Origin: a gamma proteobacterium symbiont of Stewartia floridana
Lineage (GTDB): Bacteria > Pseudomonadota > Gammaproteobacteria > Chromatiales > Chromatiaceae
Length of the DNA: 64,000 bases
Assembly (NCBI GenBank): GCA_003676145.1
Contig: NAUB01000015.1
Coordinates: 62,001-126,000 of the forward strand
Reading direction: 5' to 3'
The notes beneath the pieces were generated by a model. That model did not search any database. It was not told where the DNA came from and saw only the letters and a program-made list of their open reading frames with translations. Position numbers and translations under genes: made by a program. Positions 47,006 through 60,008 of this stretch are shown piece after piece. How positions within the stretch are numbered: the stretch's first letter is position 1; each line of letters starts with the position of its first letter.

Positions 47006-47584
47006 CTAACCACCCTGCGCCATTTTCTCGGAATGGGCCTGAAATACCTTGATGGCCGGTTGATTGTTGTTTTTTCTCGCCAGATCCTCAGCACTCATGC
47101 CACGACTGTTTTTCCTCTCGGTGTCAGCGCCATGGTGGATCAACCGTTCAACGACAGGCCCGTGATGGTTATATTGCGCCGCAATCATCAGCGCATCCTC
47201 AGCGTTGTTCACCAGCTGATTGATATCCGCACCCAGTTCGATCAGTTTGTCGATGACCGCCGGATTCGAGCTGAAACCCGCCGCACCGGTCAATGGAGTC
47301 CCTTTAAAAATTGTATCGGCCTCATTGATCTCAGCACCCCGCGCCACCAAAGCCTCGATGATCAGCGGATCCTTCACAGCCATTGCCGCCCACATCAGGA
47401 CACCACCATTCTTGTTACCCGGCTGCAAGGCCTCATCGGGCACCTCGGCAACGGACTGAAGCGTTGCATCGGTCCAGTACTCCTGGGTACTGAATTTTCG
47501 ATGTGGATTGGAGATTTTAAGATAGATCGCAAACAGAACGACGACTGCCAATACGATCAGTAGTTTTGGATTGACCTGACTCAT
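47006..47584 (-). CDS. Membrane-anchored ankyrin repeat protein
   Basis: 192 aa from the ATG at 47584 (GGGAG SD). One N-terminal transmembrane helix (LLIVLAVVVLFAIYLKI), then a periplasmic part with about four ankyrin repeats: VLMWAAMAVKDPLIIEALVARGAEINEADT, PLTGAAGFSSNPAVIDKLIELGADIN, DALMIAAQYNHHGPVVERLIHHGADTE. Protein binding is likely; partner unknown. Confidence 0.88.
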   Translation of the reverse strand: MSQVNPKLLIVLAVVVLFAIYLKISNPHRKFSTQEYWTDATLQSVAEVPDEALQPGNKNGGVLMWAAMAVKDPLIIEALVARGAEINEADTIFKGTPLTGAAGFSSNPAVIDKLIELGADINQLVNNAEDALMIAAQYNHHGPVVERLIHHGADTERKNSRGMSAEDLARKNNNQPAIKVFQAHSEKMAQGG

Positions 47585-47784
47585 GCTGCTCCCTTTTAAC
47601 ACTAGCCTGCTTAATTAAAGCCCTGTGAACACTCATCCAATATGGCCATCAATGATTGAAACAAAATGGTCAATAGAGGGTTACTCTCCAGGCAGTACCG
47701 TTATATACAATAAAAATCGCTTCGACTTGGGAATTTAACACCTCAACCAGCACCATCTATTGGATTAGTGTTAACAGCTCCAGA

Positions 47785-48828
47785 TTAGAAGGTACTCGCT
47801 TCCACCATCTGCTTGATTGCCGAGCGGCTATCGACTGGCCGATTCCGGTAACAGTCGAGCAGCCGGGTCGCCAATCCGGACCAGTGGGCCTCGCCATCAG
47901 ATACCAGTTTGGAAAACCGTTGCCAGTCTTTGTCCCGATACCAGGCTTCATAGGCTGAGATCAGCGCCGGGAAGAGGGATTTACGCATCCCGCTCAAGCC
48001 ACCGATGTAGAAATGCAGAGAGGCTTCATCCTCATCTTCCAGTAACTGAGGCAGTGTCACCTGACAATCAGCCCAATGATCCCTGACTGCACGAACCATC
48101 AGCTCGGCAGCGGAATGGCCGAGCTCCAGAACCATCTGATTCCATTGATCTCCGAGTATCCGTCCCGCCTGATACTCTCCCTTCTCATGCAGCAGAACCG
48201 CTGCCAGCTCTTTCTCCACCATCAGATCGAGGGAGTCTTGCAGCTGATTATCGAAATCATAGTGAGAAAAGGCTCGCCCCAGGGCATTATCGGCCCGTTG
48301 CCATCGCCAGTTCTCAAACTTCTCCCACAACAACCGGCGAAAGGACTCCCGCCGTATATAGATGCGTCCACCCTGATTCATCGCTGCTGGTGCGGAGAGG
48401 TCTCTGGCGAGTTCACGTCCGGCAACCCATACCGAGATACCCTCCGGTTCCTCACGACGTTCCAGGTGACCTAGAAAGAACAGTGGTTTGTTTTTCGCAC
48501 CATAGCCGGCGCTATAGACCAGCCCTAAGGGTTCCAGTGATTGGTTGATGGCTTCCACATCGAAGGGATCATAGTTCTGGCCATCGATCGGCAGGGAGTC
48601 GAAGTTGTCATCCACCAGGGATTCCCACAGCGCTTCCCGGGCGGTCAGCCAATCACCGACCGACTCATTGGTCAGGGAGGCCTCGTAGTCGAGACCATTC
48701 TCCCAGCGGTAGTACTCCCGCATCTTTAAAAGGTAGGTACAAAGACCATAATCGGTGCCATGACGGGCATCCGAGATATGGCAATTGCGTTGTACCGTGC
48801 AACAGAGTTGCCTGAGTGTACCTTTCAT
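47785..48828 (-). CDS. Sfum_1244-family protein
   Basis: 347 aa, soluble. The N-terminus LCCTVQRNCHISDARHGTDYGLCTYLLKMREYYRWE is the recognisable signature of this uncharacterised family, with Cys and His residues that could bind iron or heme. The C-terminal half is helical. Some members occur in anaerobic or sulfur-cycling bacteria. Function unknown. Confidence 0.78.
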   Translation of the reverse strand: MKGTLRQLCCTVQRNCHISDARHGTDYGLCTYLLKMREYYRWENGLDYEASLTNESVGDWLTAREALWESLVDDNFDSLPIDGQNYDPFDVEAINQSLEPLGLVYSAGYGAKNKPLFFLGHLERREEPEGISVWVAGRELARDLSAPAAMNQGGRIYIRRESFRRLLWEKFENWRWQRADNALGRAFSHYDFDNQLQDSLDLMVEKELAAVLLHEKGEYQAGRILGDQWNQMVLELGHSAAELMVRAVRDHWADCQVTLPQLLEDEDEASLHFYIGGLSGMRKSLFPALISAYEAWYRDKDWQRFSKLVSDGEAHWSGLATRLLDCYRNRPVDSRSAIKQMVEASTF

Positions 48829-48843
48829 CGAGTCACCTTCTTA

Positions 48844-48856
48844 GGGCCTGTTAACA
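48844..48856. repeat. 13-mer GGGCCTGTTAACA, copy 3
   Basis: Exact copy, 15 nt upstream of the Sfum_1244-type start at 48828. Confidence 0.4.
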
Positions 48857-48957
48857 ATCCTATATTTTAGAATCTCTTTTACCAACCCCAATTATTCAGG
48901 GTAATACAGACTTGCAGAATAACTGTAACCAATTGTTTTTATATATAAAAAAAGAAA

Positions 48958-50019
48958 CTACTCCTGCACTGCCGGAAGTTCATAGACAAGCAGCTCCCGC
49001 AACATGGCAGTGGCATAACAACCGGCTGGCAGAAAAAACCTCAGCTGCAGATCCCCCTCCTCGAGAAACTGCCACTGCAGCCCTTTCAGGGCAACCCTCA
49101 AGGCTCTGCGCTCCTGTTGCAATCCCACATGTTCCAGCCCATTGCGCCACAGTTCAAAGGGGCTTAGCAGCTGCCTCTCCAGACTCTCTGTAGCCTCTTT
49201 GACCAGGCTCCGGCCACGCCCCCAGAGTGGACCGGTAGGATGAATGTCCAGTGATGCGCAGCGACTGAGCAGCCGCTCGGGCTGCTCTTCATGGTCTGCA
49301 AAACAGCCCCGACTGCCATCCAGCTGAAAATAGTCACCGGCTAGCGGACGGTTCCAGTTTCCCTGTTCGATTCGGGCGGCCAGAACCTGATTGAACAACT
49401 GGGATCTGGCGGCTGAGATAATCAATCCCCGCAAGGACCGATTGAGTCGCGGCCTGGATGGGGAGAAGAGTCGATCCGCCTGATCCAGGTTGCTGTAATC
49501 ATGGCCAAAGCGCTGCTCACCAAAGTAGTTGGGCATGCCGGCTTCCTGCAACTGCTGGAGACGCGTTTCAATAGCCTGTTGCTGTGCGTCGAGCTGTCGG
49601 ACTCTGAGCACGAAATGGTTACCCCGCAGGGTACCCCGACGCAGCTTCTTTTTGTGCCGGTGGACCGCCAGCACCTCGATCAGATCCTCATCCAGGGCCT
49701 GCCAGTCCGGCTCAGGTCGACCCGCCATACCAAGAGAGAACCATTGAGTGGTCACCGCGTGGCGGTCTTTCAAACCGGCGAAACCCACATCCTTCCGGTC
49801 GATCCCGGCGAGACGCGCCAGCTGCCCGGCAAGCCACTGGGTATTGGTCTCTCTTTTTCTGATCTGGACCAGCAGGTGTTCCCCCTCCTCATCCGGCAGG
49901 AAACCGAGCTCTTCATCCACCTGAAAATCATCCACGCAGGATCGGATCACACCACGGCCTACAGGCGTGCCATGGGCGTAGGGCATCTGCGCCAGGGTAA
50001 CCCAGGGCTGATCACTCAC
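48958..50019 (-). CDS. truD: tRNA pseudouridine(13) synthase
   Basis: 353 aa. Signatures: [50 protein letters not shown] (the GLKDRxA motif with catalytic Asp), [12 protein letters not shown], and the long TruD insertion. Modifies U13 of tRNA-Glu. It overlaps ispF by 8 nt. In most gammaproteobacteria surE follows directly; here it is 44 kb away. Confidence 0.97.
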   Translation of the reverse strand: MSDQPWVTLAQMPYAHGTPVGRGVIRSCVDDFQVDEELGFLPDEEGEHLLVQIRKRETNTQWLAGQLARLAGIDRKDVGFAGLKDRHAVTTQWFSLGMAGRPEPDWQALDEDLIEVLAVHRHKKKLRRGTLRGNHFVLRVRQLDAQQQAIETRLQQLQEAGMPNYFGEQRFGHDYSNLDQADRLFSPSRPRLNRSLRGLIISAARSQLFNQVLAARIEQGNWNRPLAGDYFQLDGSRGCFADHEEQPERLLSRCASLDIHPTGPLWGRGRSLVKEATESLERQLLSPFELWRNGLEHVGLQQERRALRVALKGLQWQFLEEGDLQLRFFLPAGCYATAMLRELLVYELPAVQE

Positions 50020-50494
50020 TGGCTTTATCCACCAGCAGCACGATAGCCAGTGCGGCTATGCCCTCCCCCCGACCGGTAAAGCCCATACCCTCGGTGGTGG
50101 TGGCCTTGATATTGACCCGATCAAAATTGGTTTGCAGATCCCCGGCCAACAGGGATCTCATCTCATCGATATAGGGAGCCAGCTTGGGTTTCTGGGCGAT
50201 AATCGTCATATCTGCATTGGCAAGCTTGAGGCCCAACTCCTGCAGCTGCTGCATGACCTGACGAAGCAGTTCCCGACTGTCAATGCCCGCATAGGCCGGG
50301 TCGTTATCGGGAAAGTGATGTCCGATGTCACCCAGGGCAGCAGCGCCAAGCAGTGCATCGCAAAGCGCATGAATCAGCACATCCCCATCGGAATGGGCCT
50401 TCAGGCCCTGATCATGCGGCACCTCGACACCGCCAAGTATCAACGGGGAGCCGAACTCGAAACAGTGAGCATCATAGCCCTGTCCAATACGCAT
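50012..50494 (-). CDS. ispF: 2-C-methyl-D-erythritol 2,4-cyclodiphosphate synthase
   Basis: 160 aa from the ATG at 50494. Zinc site in DAHCF and [34 protein letters not shown]. Makes MEcPP in the non-mevalonate isoprenoid pathway. Normal length; the longer frame to 50569 is not family-like. Confidence 0.97.
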   Translation of the reverse strand: MRIGQGYDAHCFEFGSPLILGGVEVPHDQGLKAHSDGDVLIHALCDALLGAAALGDIGHHFPDNDPAYAGIDSRELLRQVMQQLQELGLKLANADMTIIAQKPKLAPYIDEMRSLLAGDLQTNFDRVNIKATTTEGMGFTGRGEGIAALAIVLLVDKASE

Positions 50495-50697
50495 AAATAT
50501 TTCACCCTGGTTGCTTAAGAGTTGCCCGATCAGGTCGCTAAATAAACAGCATTGTACGCTTTGTCGCAAGATTAAACTCGGCGACTGAAAATATCGGCCT
50601 GAAGCCGGTAGGATTCCCAGCCTTTCGGGTCAATATCGAATCTGCGGTTAAAGCCAACCGCTAGGGATAAAGTTCAAATAGATCGAGCAACCAGCAG

Positions 50698-51951
50698 ATG
50701 ATTCAACGTGTAACCGCCGTGACTCAGAACAGGGTCAAGAAGATCGAGATCCTGAGGCACCTGCCGAAACGGGTGCGCAACTATGTGCTCTCCGAAACCC
50801 ATATCGAACATTGTAATGCCGATAGCCGGATTGCGGTTGCCGGTGAGGCCAGCGAACAGGTCTTCTACCTGATGGCGGGAGATGTCAGGGTCAGTTTCGA
50901 TGACGGCAAGCAGATCGTCTGCAAGGCGGAGCAACCCTGCAGCCTGGTTGCACTGGCGGAAAAGAACCCGAGTGAAGTCTCCATAGACAGCCTGACTGCG
51001 GTTGACCTGTTGAGTATTCCACGAGAGCTCTACGATGCGATCAAACGGCTGCCGCCGGTGGTCAATCAACGCTCGAACAACACCATCGAGTTGCAGGACA
51101 GTGAAGGGCCGGAAGATGAACTCTACTGGGAGTTCCATGAAGCGGTGCAGAACAACTCCCTGGAACTGCCGAGCATGCCCGATATCACCATGCGCATCGC
51201 CAAGGTGATCAACGACAGCAACTCCGACAGCGAAGATATCGGCCATGTGGTACAGGCGGATCCCACCGTGGCCGCCCGGGTGATCAGCGTGGTCAACAGC
51301 GCTGCCTATCGGGGTAAGCAACCGATCGACAGCCTACCCGATGCGGTTACCCGACTGGGAAGATCGGTGACCCATAACCTGGTAATCAGTTTTGCCCTGG
51401 GGAAACTGTTTCAAAGCCGCTCAAAGGTGCTCAGGCAACGGATGCTGAGACTCTGGAAACATGTCAGCTATGTGGCACCGATCTGCCATGAACTGGCCAA
51501 TGTCACGCCGGGGCTCGCCCCTGACCAGGCGCTGCTGTGTGGACTGCTCCACGACATCGGTGCACTCGCCATCATCGGCGCCGCACGCAGCAAACCGGAA
51601 CTTGCTGAGAATCCGGAAGTGCTCGATCGGGTATTGAGCAATCTGAAAGGCGAAGTCGGTGCGATGGTATTGAGGAAATGGGAGTTTCCGGACTACTTCG
51701 TCCAGTCCGCGCTGCATGCAGAGGATTGGATGGAGGATATCAGTCACGAACCGGACTATGTGGATCTGGTGGTGGTAGCCCAGCTGCACGCCTTTGTCGG
51801 TACGCCGGCGATGGCCAGATTACCCCGTCTCGACCTGGTACCTGCGTTTCATAAACTGGCGCTGGGCAAACTCACCCCAAGACACTCGATCGGTATCCTG
51901 GAAAATGCCCGGGAGCAGATCCGTGAACTGCGTGATCTGCTGGCACTGTAA
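50698..51951 (+). CDS. Cyclic-nucleotide-binding plus HDOD signalling protein
   Basis: 417 aa. N-terminal Crp-like cNMP-binding fold (RIAVAGEASEQVFYLMAGDVRVSF, SLVALAEKNPS), then an HDOD domain from about residue 155 (LELPSMPDITMRIAKVIN, VVQADPTVAARVISVVNSAAYRG, LCGLLHDIGALAI, the HD relic). HDOD proteins regulate motility, cell cycle or stress; here the domain pair suggests a second-messenger switch. It is on the plus strand and lies between ispF and ispD, breaking a normally contiguous operon. Confidence 0.9.
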   Translation: MIQRVTAVTQNRVKKIEILRHLPKRVRNYVLSETHIEHCNADSRIAVAGEASEQVFYLMAGDVRVSFDDGKQIVCKAEQPCSLVALAEKNPSEVSIDSLTAVDLLSIPRELYDAIKRLPPVVNQRSNNTIELQDSEGPEDELYWEFHEAVQNNSLELPSMPDITMRIAKVINDSNSDSEDIGHVVQADPTVAARVISVVNSAAYRGKQPIDSLPDAVTRLGRSVTHNLVISFALGKLFQSRSKVLRQRMLRLWKHVSYVAPICHELANVTPGLAPDQALLCGLLHDIGALAIIGAARSKPELAENPEVLDRVLSNLKGEVGAMVLRKWEFPDYFVQSALHAEDWMEDISHEPDYVDLVVVAQLHAFVGTPAMARLPRLDLVPAFHKLALGKLTPRHSIGILENAREQIRELRDLLAL

Positions 51952-51956
51952 GCAGC

Positions 51957-52661
51957 TCACTCCTGCGAACTGAGCAGCTTGAGATAGTGCTCGGCCAGCA
52001 GCAGATCGTGCTGATGGGTGATTTTAATGTTCATGCCGTCACCCTCCACCATCAAGGGCCGATGGCCTGACAACTCCACGGCACTCGCCTCATCGGTAAC
52101 CGCCGCACCCTTCTCGATCGCCTGCTCCAGACAGCGCTGCAACAGCCCAAGACGAAACATCTGAGGGGTAAAGGCGCGCCACAGACGCTCCCGGGAGACC
52201 GTGGCGTCGACCTGGTTCGCAGCATCGACCCGTTTCAGGGTGTCGGCGACCGGGATACCCAGCAACCCGCCGACCGGATGGCTCTGCAGTGTCTCGATCA
52301 AGCGGTCCAGATCGACGCTGGAGAGACAGGGACGGGCGGCGTCATGCACCAGCACCCAATCATCCTGGTCGGCCGATTCAGCAAGCGTTACCAGAGCATT
52401 TCGCACCGAGTGGTAGCGCTCCGCCCCACCGGCGGCCCGAATCACACTCGGGTGATTGTGATATTCGCAGCTATCCCAGTAGCCATCCTCGGCCGACAGG
52501 GCCACACAGACCCCGCAGATGCGCGGGTGATTCAACAATCTCTCCAGGGTGTGGTCGATAATTCTGCGACCACACAGATCCAGATACTGTTTCGGTACCG
52601 CCCCGCCCATTCGTCGGCCGACACCGGCGGCCGGCACGATCGCCCAGCATCTATCGCTCAT
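51957..52661 (-). CDS. ispD: 2-C-methyl-D-erythritol 4-phosphate cytidylyltransferase
   Basis: 234 aa. Cytidylyltransferase start IVPAAGVGRRMGGAVPKQYL, then VLVHDAARPCLS and TDEASAVELSG. Makes CDP-ME in isoprenoid synthesis. Overlaps ftsB by 11 nt. Confidence 0.96.
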   Translation of the reverse strand: MSDRCWAIVPAAGVGRRMGGAVPKQYLDLCGRRIIDHTLERLLNHPRICGVCVALSAEDGYWDSCEYHNHPSVIRAAGGAERYHSVRNALVTLAESADQDDWVLVHDAARPCLSSVDLDRLIETLQSHPVGGLLGIPVADTLKRVDAANQVDATVSRERLWRAFTPQMFRLGLLQRCLEQAIEKGAAVTDEASAVELSGHRPLMVEGDGMNIKITHQHDLLLAEHYLKLLSSQE

Positions 52662-52947
52662 TGTTGTCAGTCCCTGAGGGTGTGATGACCTGATAGAAGG
52701 TCTCCCCCTCTTTGATCATCCCGAGCTCACTGCGGGCCCGCTCCTCGATGGCAGCCTGGCCACTACGCAAATCCTCCACCTCGGCCTGCAGGGCATGGTT
52801 GCGTTTACGCAATCCGATCAACTCCTGCTGCAGCGTAGCAATTTCATCTTTCAGATTGTTCACCTCGGCAAGACTCCCCTCGCCCACCCAGAGGCGATAT
52901 TGGAGAAACAGCAGCAAGGCAACCAAAATGGCAATTATGATGCGCAT
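52651..52947 (-). CDS. ftsB: Cell division protein FtsB
   Basis: 98 aa bitopic protein: a short N-terminal membrane helix (MRIIIAILVALLLFLQYRLW), then a coiled coil (VNNLKDEIATLQQELIGLRKRNHALQAEVEDL) and a conserved SELGMIKEGETFYQVI tail. Bridges FtsL and FtsQ in the divisome. Confidence 0.95.
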   Translation of the reverse strand: MRIIIAILVALLLFLQYRLWVGEGSLAEVNNLKDEIATLQQELIGLRKRNHALQAEVEDLRSGQAAIEERARSELGMIKEGETFYQVITPSGTDNNER

Positions 52948-53127
52948 CGATCAATCAAGGATGTGAAAGTGTATGGAATCAGGGCAGCCCTGAATCGAAA
53001 TCGATTCAGAGTGACGGAGGGCCAACCCTCCCTCCCCGGTCCGGGATCGCTCCCGGCGCCCTGAGCACAACCTATAGCATACCCAGTGACGCCTTGCCCA
53101 ACCAGGGAGGATGGGATGTGCGTCAGA

Positions 53128-54450
<1,323 letters not shown>

Positions 54451-54493
54451 CTATTGTCATCGCTGCATTTTACATGAAGATGACAGGGCAGGC

Positions 54494-56961
<2,468 letters not shown>

Positions 56962-57097
56962 CTACTTACCAGGGTTAGAGTGCTGGGAATGGGATATAGG
57001 ACGGGGGTAAACAGTACCAGATTGGCCCTCTTCACTCAATCTCGAAGGGCCTGTCGGTGATAGATTCGTCATAACCCCCGAGGGGGGAAGAATTCGT

Positions 57098-57125
57098 TTG
57101 CATATCACCGCTCTAGGTCTATAAT
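57098..57125 (+). promoter_or_regulatory. Candidate sigma-70 promoter for the sulfur globule gene
   Basis: TTGCAT (57098-57103), 16-bp spacer, TATAAT (57120-57125). It is about 180 bp before the globule protein ATG. It faces away from pyrG. Confidence 0.5.
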
Positions 57126-57306
57126 CGATTGGCGTGTTTCGCAAATAACAACTACTGAGGCAAGTAGTACTTTACCCGAAAGTCCAAGCCATTTTTTGGC
57201 TGACCTCGTTGTGAAGTCCTCAAGCATCGTATGATGGAGGCTTACGAAGCCACTTTTATACATCACCGATGGTAGTATCAAAACAATCATTTGAGAGGAA
57301 GAAAGC

Positions 57307-57657
57307 ATGACTAAATTTGCTAAAGTTCTGAGCATCGCTGCTCTTGTAGCTGCGTCTACCAGCGCCTCTGCCTGGTGGGGCGGTCCTGGCTATGGTAACC
57401 GCGGCTGGAACAATGACGGTTGGGGCGATGGTTGGGGTGATGGCTCCGGTGATTTCAGCTTCGGCATGAGCGGTAACGCCCGTGGTTCCGGCTATGGCCG
57501 TGGTAACAACTACTACCGTGACTACTATGGCTACGGTCCTTATGGCTATGGCGCTCCTTACGGCTACGGTGCTCCTTATGGTGCTCCTTACGGCGCTCCA
57601 TATGGCTATCCTGCGCCTCCAGCTGCAGCACCTGCACCAGCTGCACCGGCTCAATAA
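57307..57657 (+). CDS. Sulfur globule protein (Sgp type)
   Basis: 116 aa. A signal peptide ([16 protein letters not shown]) precedes a mature protein made almost entirely of Gly, Tyr, Pro, Ala, Asn and Trp, with repeats of the [11 protein letters not shown] type and a Pro-Ala tail. This is the composition of sulfur globule envelope proteins CV1-CV3 of Chromatiaceae, which coat periplasmic sulfur. A GAGAGGAA SD is present. A strong terminator follows. Exact paralogue (A, B or C) not assigned. Confidence 0.9.
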   Translation: MTKFAKVLSIAALVAASTSASAWWGGPGYGNRGWNNDGWGDGWGDGSGDFSFGMSGNARGSGYGRGNNYYRDYYGYGPYGYGAPYGYGAPYGAPYGAPYGYPAPPAAAPAPAAPAQ

Positions 57658-57674
57658 GCCTACCCATGTGCAGA

Positions 57675-57704
57675 AAAGCCGGCCTTTTGGCCGGCTTTTT
57701 TTTT
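57675..57704 (+). terminator. Intrinsic terminator of the sulfur globule gene
   Basis: AAGCCGGCC (57676-57684), 4-base loop TTTT, GGCCGGCTT (57689-57697), then a T-run to 57704. Strong and complete. Confidence 0.93.
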
Positions 57705-57724
57705 CTCACAAGGGCCCGGGATAG

Positions 57725-58052
57725 GGTTCCTGCAATGACCCAAAGTAATAAAAAAACTAAAACGACTTGATCAACATCAAGAATTTCTGGAAAAATAGGC
57801 CGGGTGCTGGTTCACAAAAAATAGAGAGACACGGATGTGGTCGTAGGATGGGGAGACAAGCTATCCGCTCCGACAGGCTGTATGTCGGGATGAGCGGTAG
57901 AAGTGGGCCCGGCGGTTAAAACATCAACCTCTGGGAGCTGTAACGCCATCGAGGAAAATGAGGTCATCTTGGAAAGGAAATGATACCCCTTACGCGTAAA
58001 CCGTCTTTACCAAGCATTGACATCAAAGCACCCTGCATGCTGGAGCGATTAC
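57725..58052. promoter_or_regulatory. Upstream region of fnr
   Basis: About 330 bases. It has the perfect Fnr box at 57767-57780, A/T-rich promoter-like DNA around it, and an upstream ORF at 57980-58060 with GGAAAGGAA before its ATG. Confidence 0.5.
57767..57780. promoter_or_regulatory. Perfect Fnr-type box upstream of fnr
   Basis: TTGATCAACATCAA fits TTGAT-N4-ATCAA exactly. It lies 286 nt before the fnr start and suggests autoregulation. Confidence 0.75.
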
Positions 58053-58060
58053 TTGACTAG
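57980..58060 (+). CDS. 26-aa upstream ORF overlapping the start of fnr
   Basis: ATG at 57980 with GGAAAGGAA, stop TAG at 58058-58060 inside the first codons of fnr. Codes for MIPLTRKPSLPSIDIKAPCM and a few more. Either a regulatory leader peptide or a chance ORF. Confidence 0.35.
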   Translation: MIPLTRKPSLPSIDIKAPCMLERLLD

Positions 58061-58811
58061 CAGAAAAGTTGTCTCATTTGAAAATATCAAGGTAGCCTGC
58101 AAGAACTGCAGTCTGGCCACCCTCTGTCTACCGATGGGACTGACACCGGACGACGTGGAGCGTCTCGACAGCATCATCAAACGTGGGCGACCCTATCATC
58201 GTGGGGATCATCTCTACCGTGGCGGTGACAAGTTCCACAGCCTGCGGGTGATCACCAGCGGCTCGGTAAAAACCTACAGCCCCAATGAAGATGGTGGAGA
58301 ACAGGTCCTGGGCTTCCACCTTCCCGGTGAGCTGATCGGCCTGGATGCCATTCAGGATGATTGCCACACCTGCTCGGCGATTGCCCTTGAGACCACCGCA
58401 GTGTGCGAGATCCCCTTCTCCCAGCTGGAGTCCCTGAGCGCCATCATGCCCAGCCTGCAGCATCAGATGTACCGCCTGCTGAGCCGGGAGATCGGCCAGG
58501 ATACGGAAATGCTGACCTTGCTGGGTAAAAAGAGTGCCGAAGAGCGCCTGGCCACCTTTCTGCTCAGTTTCTCGGAGCGATTCAAGCAACGGGGATTTTC
58601 AGCCAGCGACTTCTTTCTCAGTATGTCCCGCCATGAAATCGGCAACTATCTTGGCCTGGCCGTTGAAACAGTCAGCCGGCTGTTTACCCGTTTTCAGGAT
58701 GAAAATCTGCTGAGGGTTGAGCGCAAACATGTTCAGCTGCTCGACATCCCCAGACTCTACGATATCGTGCAGGGCTGCGACAGCGCCAAATCGAGTCAAT
58801 CCAGGGGCTGA
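58053..58811 (+). CDS. fnr: Oxygen-responsive regulator Fnr
   Basis: 252 aa from a TTG at 58053, chosen because GGAG lies 7 nt upstream; a TTG at 58017 would add twelve residues. Four cluster cysteines: CKNCSLATLC (C-x2-C-x5-C) and TTAVCEIPF. Then a Crp-type fold, a dimerisation helix, and the HTH (SMSRHEIGNYLGLAVETVSRLF). Under low oxygen the [4Fe-4S] form binds TTGAT-N4-ATCAA sites; one such box lies upstream and another at 62949-62962. Confidence 0.95.
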   Translation: MTSRKVVSFENIKVACKNCSLATLCLPMGLTPDDVERLDSIIKRGRPYHRGDHLYRGGDKFHSLRVITSGSVKTYSPNEDGGEQVLGFHLPGELIGLDAIQDDCHTCSAIALETTAVCEIPFSQLESLSAIMPSLQHQMYRLLSREIGQDTEMLTLLGKKSAEERLATFLLSFSERFKQRGFSASDFFLSMSRHEIGNYLGLAVETVSRLFTRFQDENLLRVERKHVQLLDIPRLYDIVQGCDSAKSSQSRG

Positions 58812-58823
58812 TCCATTATCACG

Positions 58824-58842
58824 AACAGCCGTTACGGCTGTT
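58824..58842. terminator. Hairpin between convergent fnr and dnaQ
   Basis: AACAGCCG (58824-58831), loop TTA, CGGCTGTT (58835-58842). The loop is the dnaQ stop codon (read on the minus strand). Only a weak T-run on the plus side (GTTTGTG). Confidence 0.6.
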
Positions 58843-59539
58843 TGTGCCAGATACAGGCTTCGCCCATCGCTTCAAGCTGCCGCTGATGGGCTTCCAACTC
58901 GGACTCAACCGCCTGGATCACTTTGAGAGGCGGACGATCGGCGGCCAGACGACGGATGTTGTCAGCCGCACTCTCCTCACCACCCTGCCGACCAAGCTCA
59001 TCATCCAACACCAGCGCCCCCTGGCCGCCGGTCATCATCAGATAGACATCCGCAAGAATCTCCGCATCGAGTAGCGCTCCATGGAGCTCACGATGGGAGT
59101 TGTCGATATCGTAGCGTTTACACAGGGCATCGAGGCTGTTGCGCTGCCCGGGATGCATCTTCTTGGCCATCACCAGGGTATCGGTAACCGCGCAAAGGGT
59201 GTCGATACGTTGGGGATCCTGCATCAGTTTCAACTCATGATCGAGGAATCCCACATCAAACGGGGCGTTGTGGATGATCAGCTCGGCACCGCGCACATAC
59301 GCCACGAAATCCTGGGCCACATCACAAAATTTCGGTTTATCGGCAAGAAACTCGTTGGTGATGCCATGCACCTCGATGGCCCCGGCATCGATCTCCCGCT
59401 CCGGCTGCAGAAACTGATGAAAATTGTTACCGGTCAGCCGCCTGTCCACCAGTTCGACACAGCCGATCTCAATGATCCTGTGGCCCTGTTCAGGTTCCAG
59501 ACCGGTGGTTTCAGTATCGAGTACGATCTGACGCATCAT
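58832..59539 (-). CDS. dnaQ: DNA polymerase III epsilon subunit (proofreading exonuclease)
   Basis: 235 aa. DEDDh exonuclease: VLDTETTGLEP (ExoI, with the DE pair), HNAPFDVGFLDHEL (ExoII), and HRELHGALLDAEIL (ExoIIIepsilon). 3'-5' proofreading of the replicative polymerase. Starts 2 nt after the rnhA stop, the usual dnaQ/rnhA pairing but co-oriented. Confidence 0.95.
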   Translation of the reverse strand: MMRQIVLDTETTGLEPEQGHRIIEIGCVELVDRRLTGNNFHQFLQPEREIDAGAIEVHGITNEFLADKPKFCDVAQDFVAYVRGAELIIHNAPFDVGFLDHELKLMQDPQRIDTLCAVTDTLVMAKKMHPGQRNSLDALCKRYDIDNSHRELHGALLDAEILADVYLMMTGGQGALVLDDELGRQGGEESAADNIRRLAADRPPLKVIQAVESELEAHQRQLEAMGEACIWHKQP

Positions 59540-59541
59540 GA

Positions 59542-59976
59542 CTACAGCTCCTGAATGCCCTTGTTGGCCAACTGGTCCGCCAGCTCATTGCCGGGATGCC
59601 CCGCATGCCCCTTCACCCAGTGCCAATCCACCTGGTGTTTTTTAACCTCGCTGTCGAGAGCCTGCCACAGATCGGCATTTTTCACCGCCTTCCTGGCGGC
59701 CGTCTTCCAGCCATTCTTTTTCCAGTTGTGAATCCACTGGGTAATGCCGTTTTTGACATATTGGGAGTCGGTGGTCACCGCGACGCGACTGGATCGTTTC
59801 AGCTGCTGCAACCCCTTGATGACCGCCAGCAGTTCCATACGGTTATTGGTGGTGGTGGCCTCTCCCCCATAGAGATGCTTCTCATGATCGCCATAGCGCA
59901 ACACCACGCCCCAACCGCCAGGCCCAGGGTTTCCCTTGCAGGCGCCGTCCGTAAAGAGTTCTACAAGCTGTGTCAT
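59542..59976 (-). CDS. rnhA: Ribonuclease HI
   Basis: 144 aa from the ATG at 59976. Motifs: [44 protein letters not shown] and [18 protein letters not shown], with the DEDD catalytic residues. Degrades RNA in RNA-DNA hybrids. The longer frame to 60072 adds non-family residues. Confidence 0.96.
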   Translation of the reverse strand: MTQLVELFTDGACKGNPGPGGWGVVLRYGDHEKHLYGGEATTTNNRMELLAVIKGLQQLKRSSRVAVTTDSQYVKNGITQWIHNWKKNGWKTAARKAVKNADLWQALDSEVKKHQVDWHWVKGHAGHPGNELADQLANKGIQEL

Positions 59977-60008
59977 CGAATTCTGCTGCAATCCATGGTA
60001 GGGGTAAT

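Noticed and set aside
57256-57654. Minus-strand ORF opposite the sulfur globule gene
   Set aside because: Low-complexity Thr/Ile/Val product arising from the antisense of Gly/Tyr repeats; the plus-strand protein has a signal peptide, SD and terminator.
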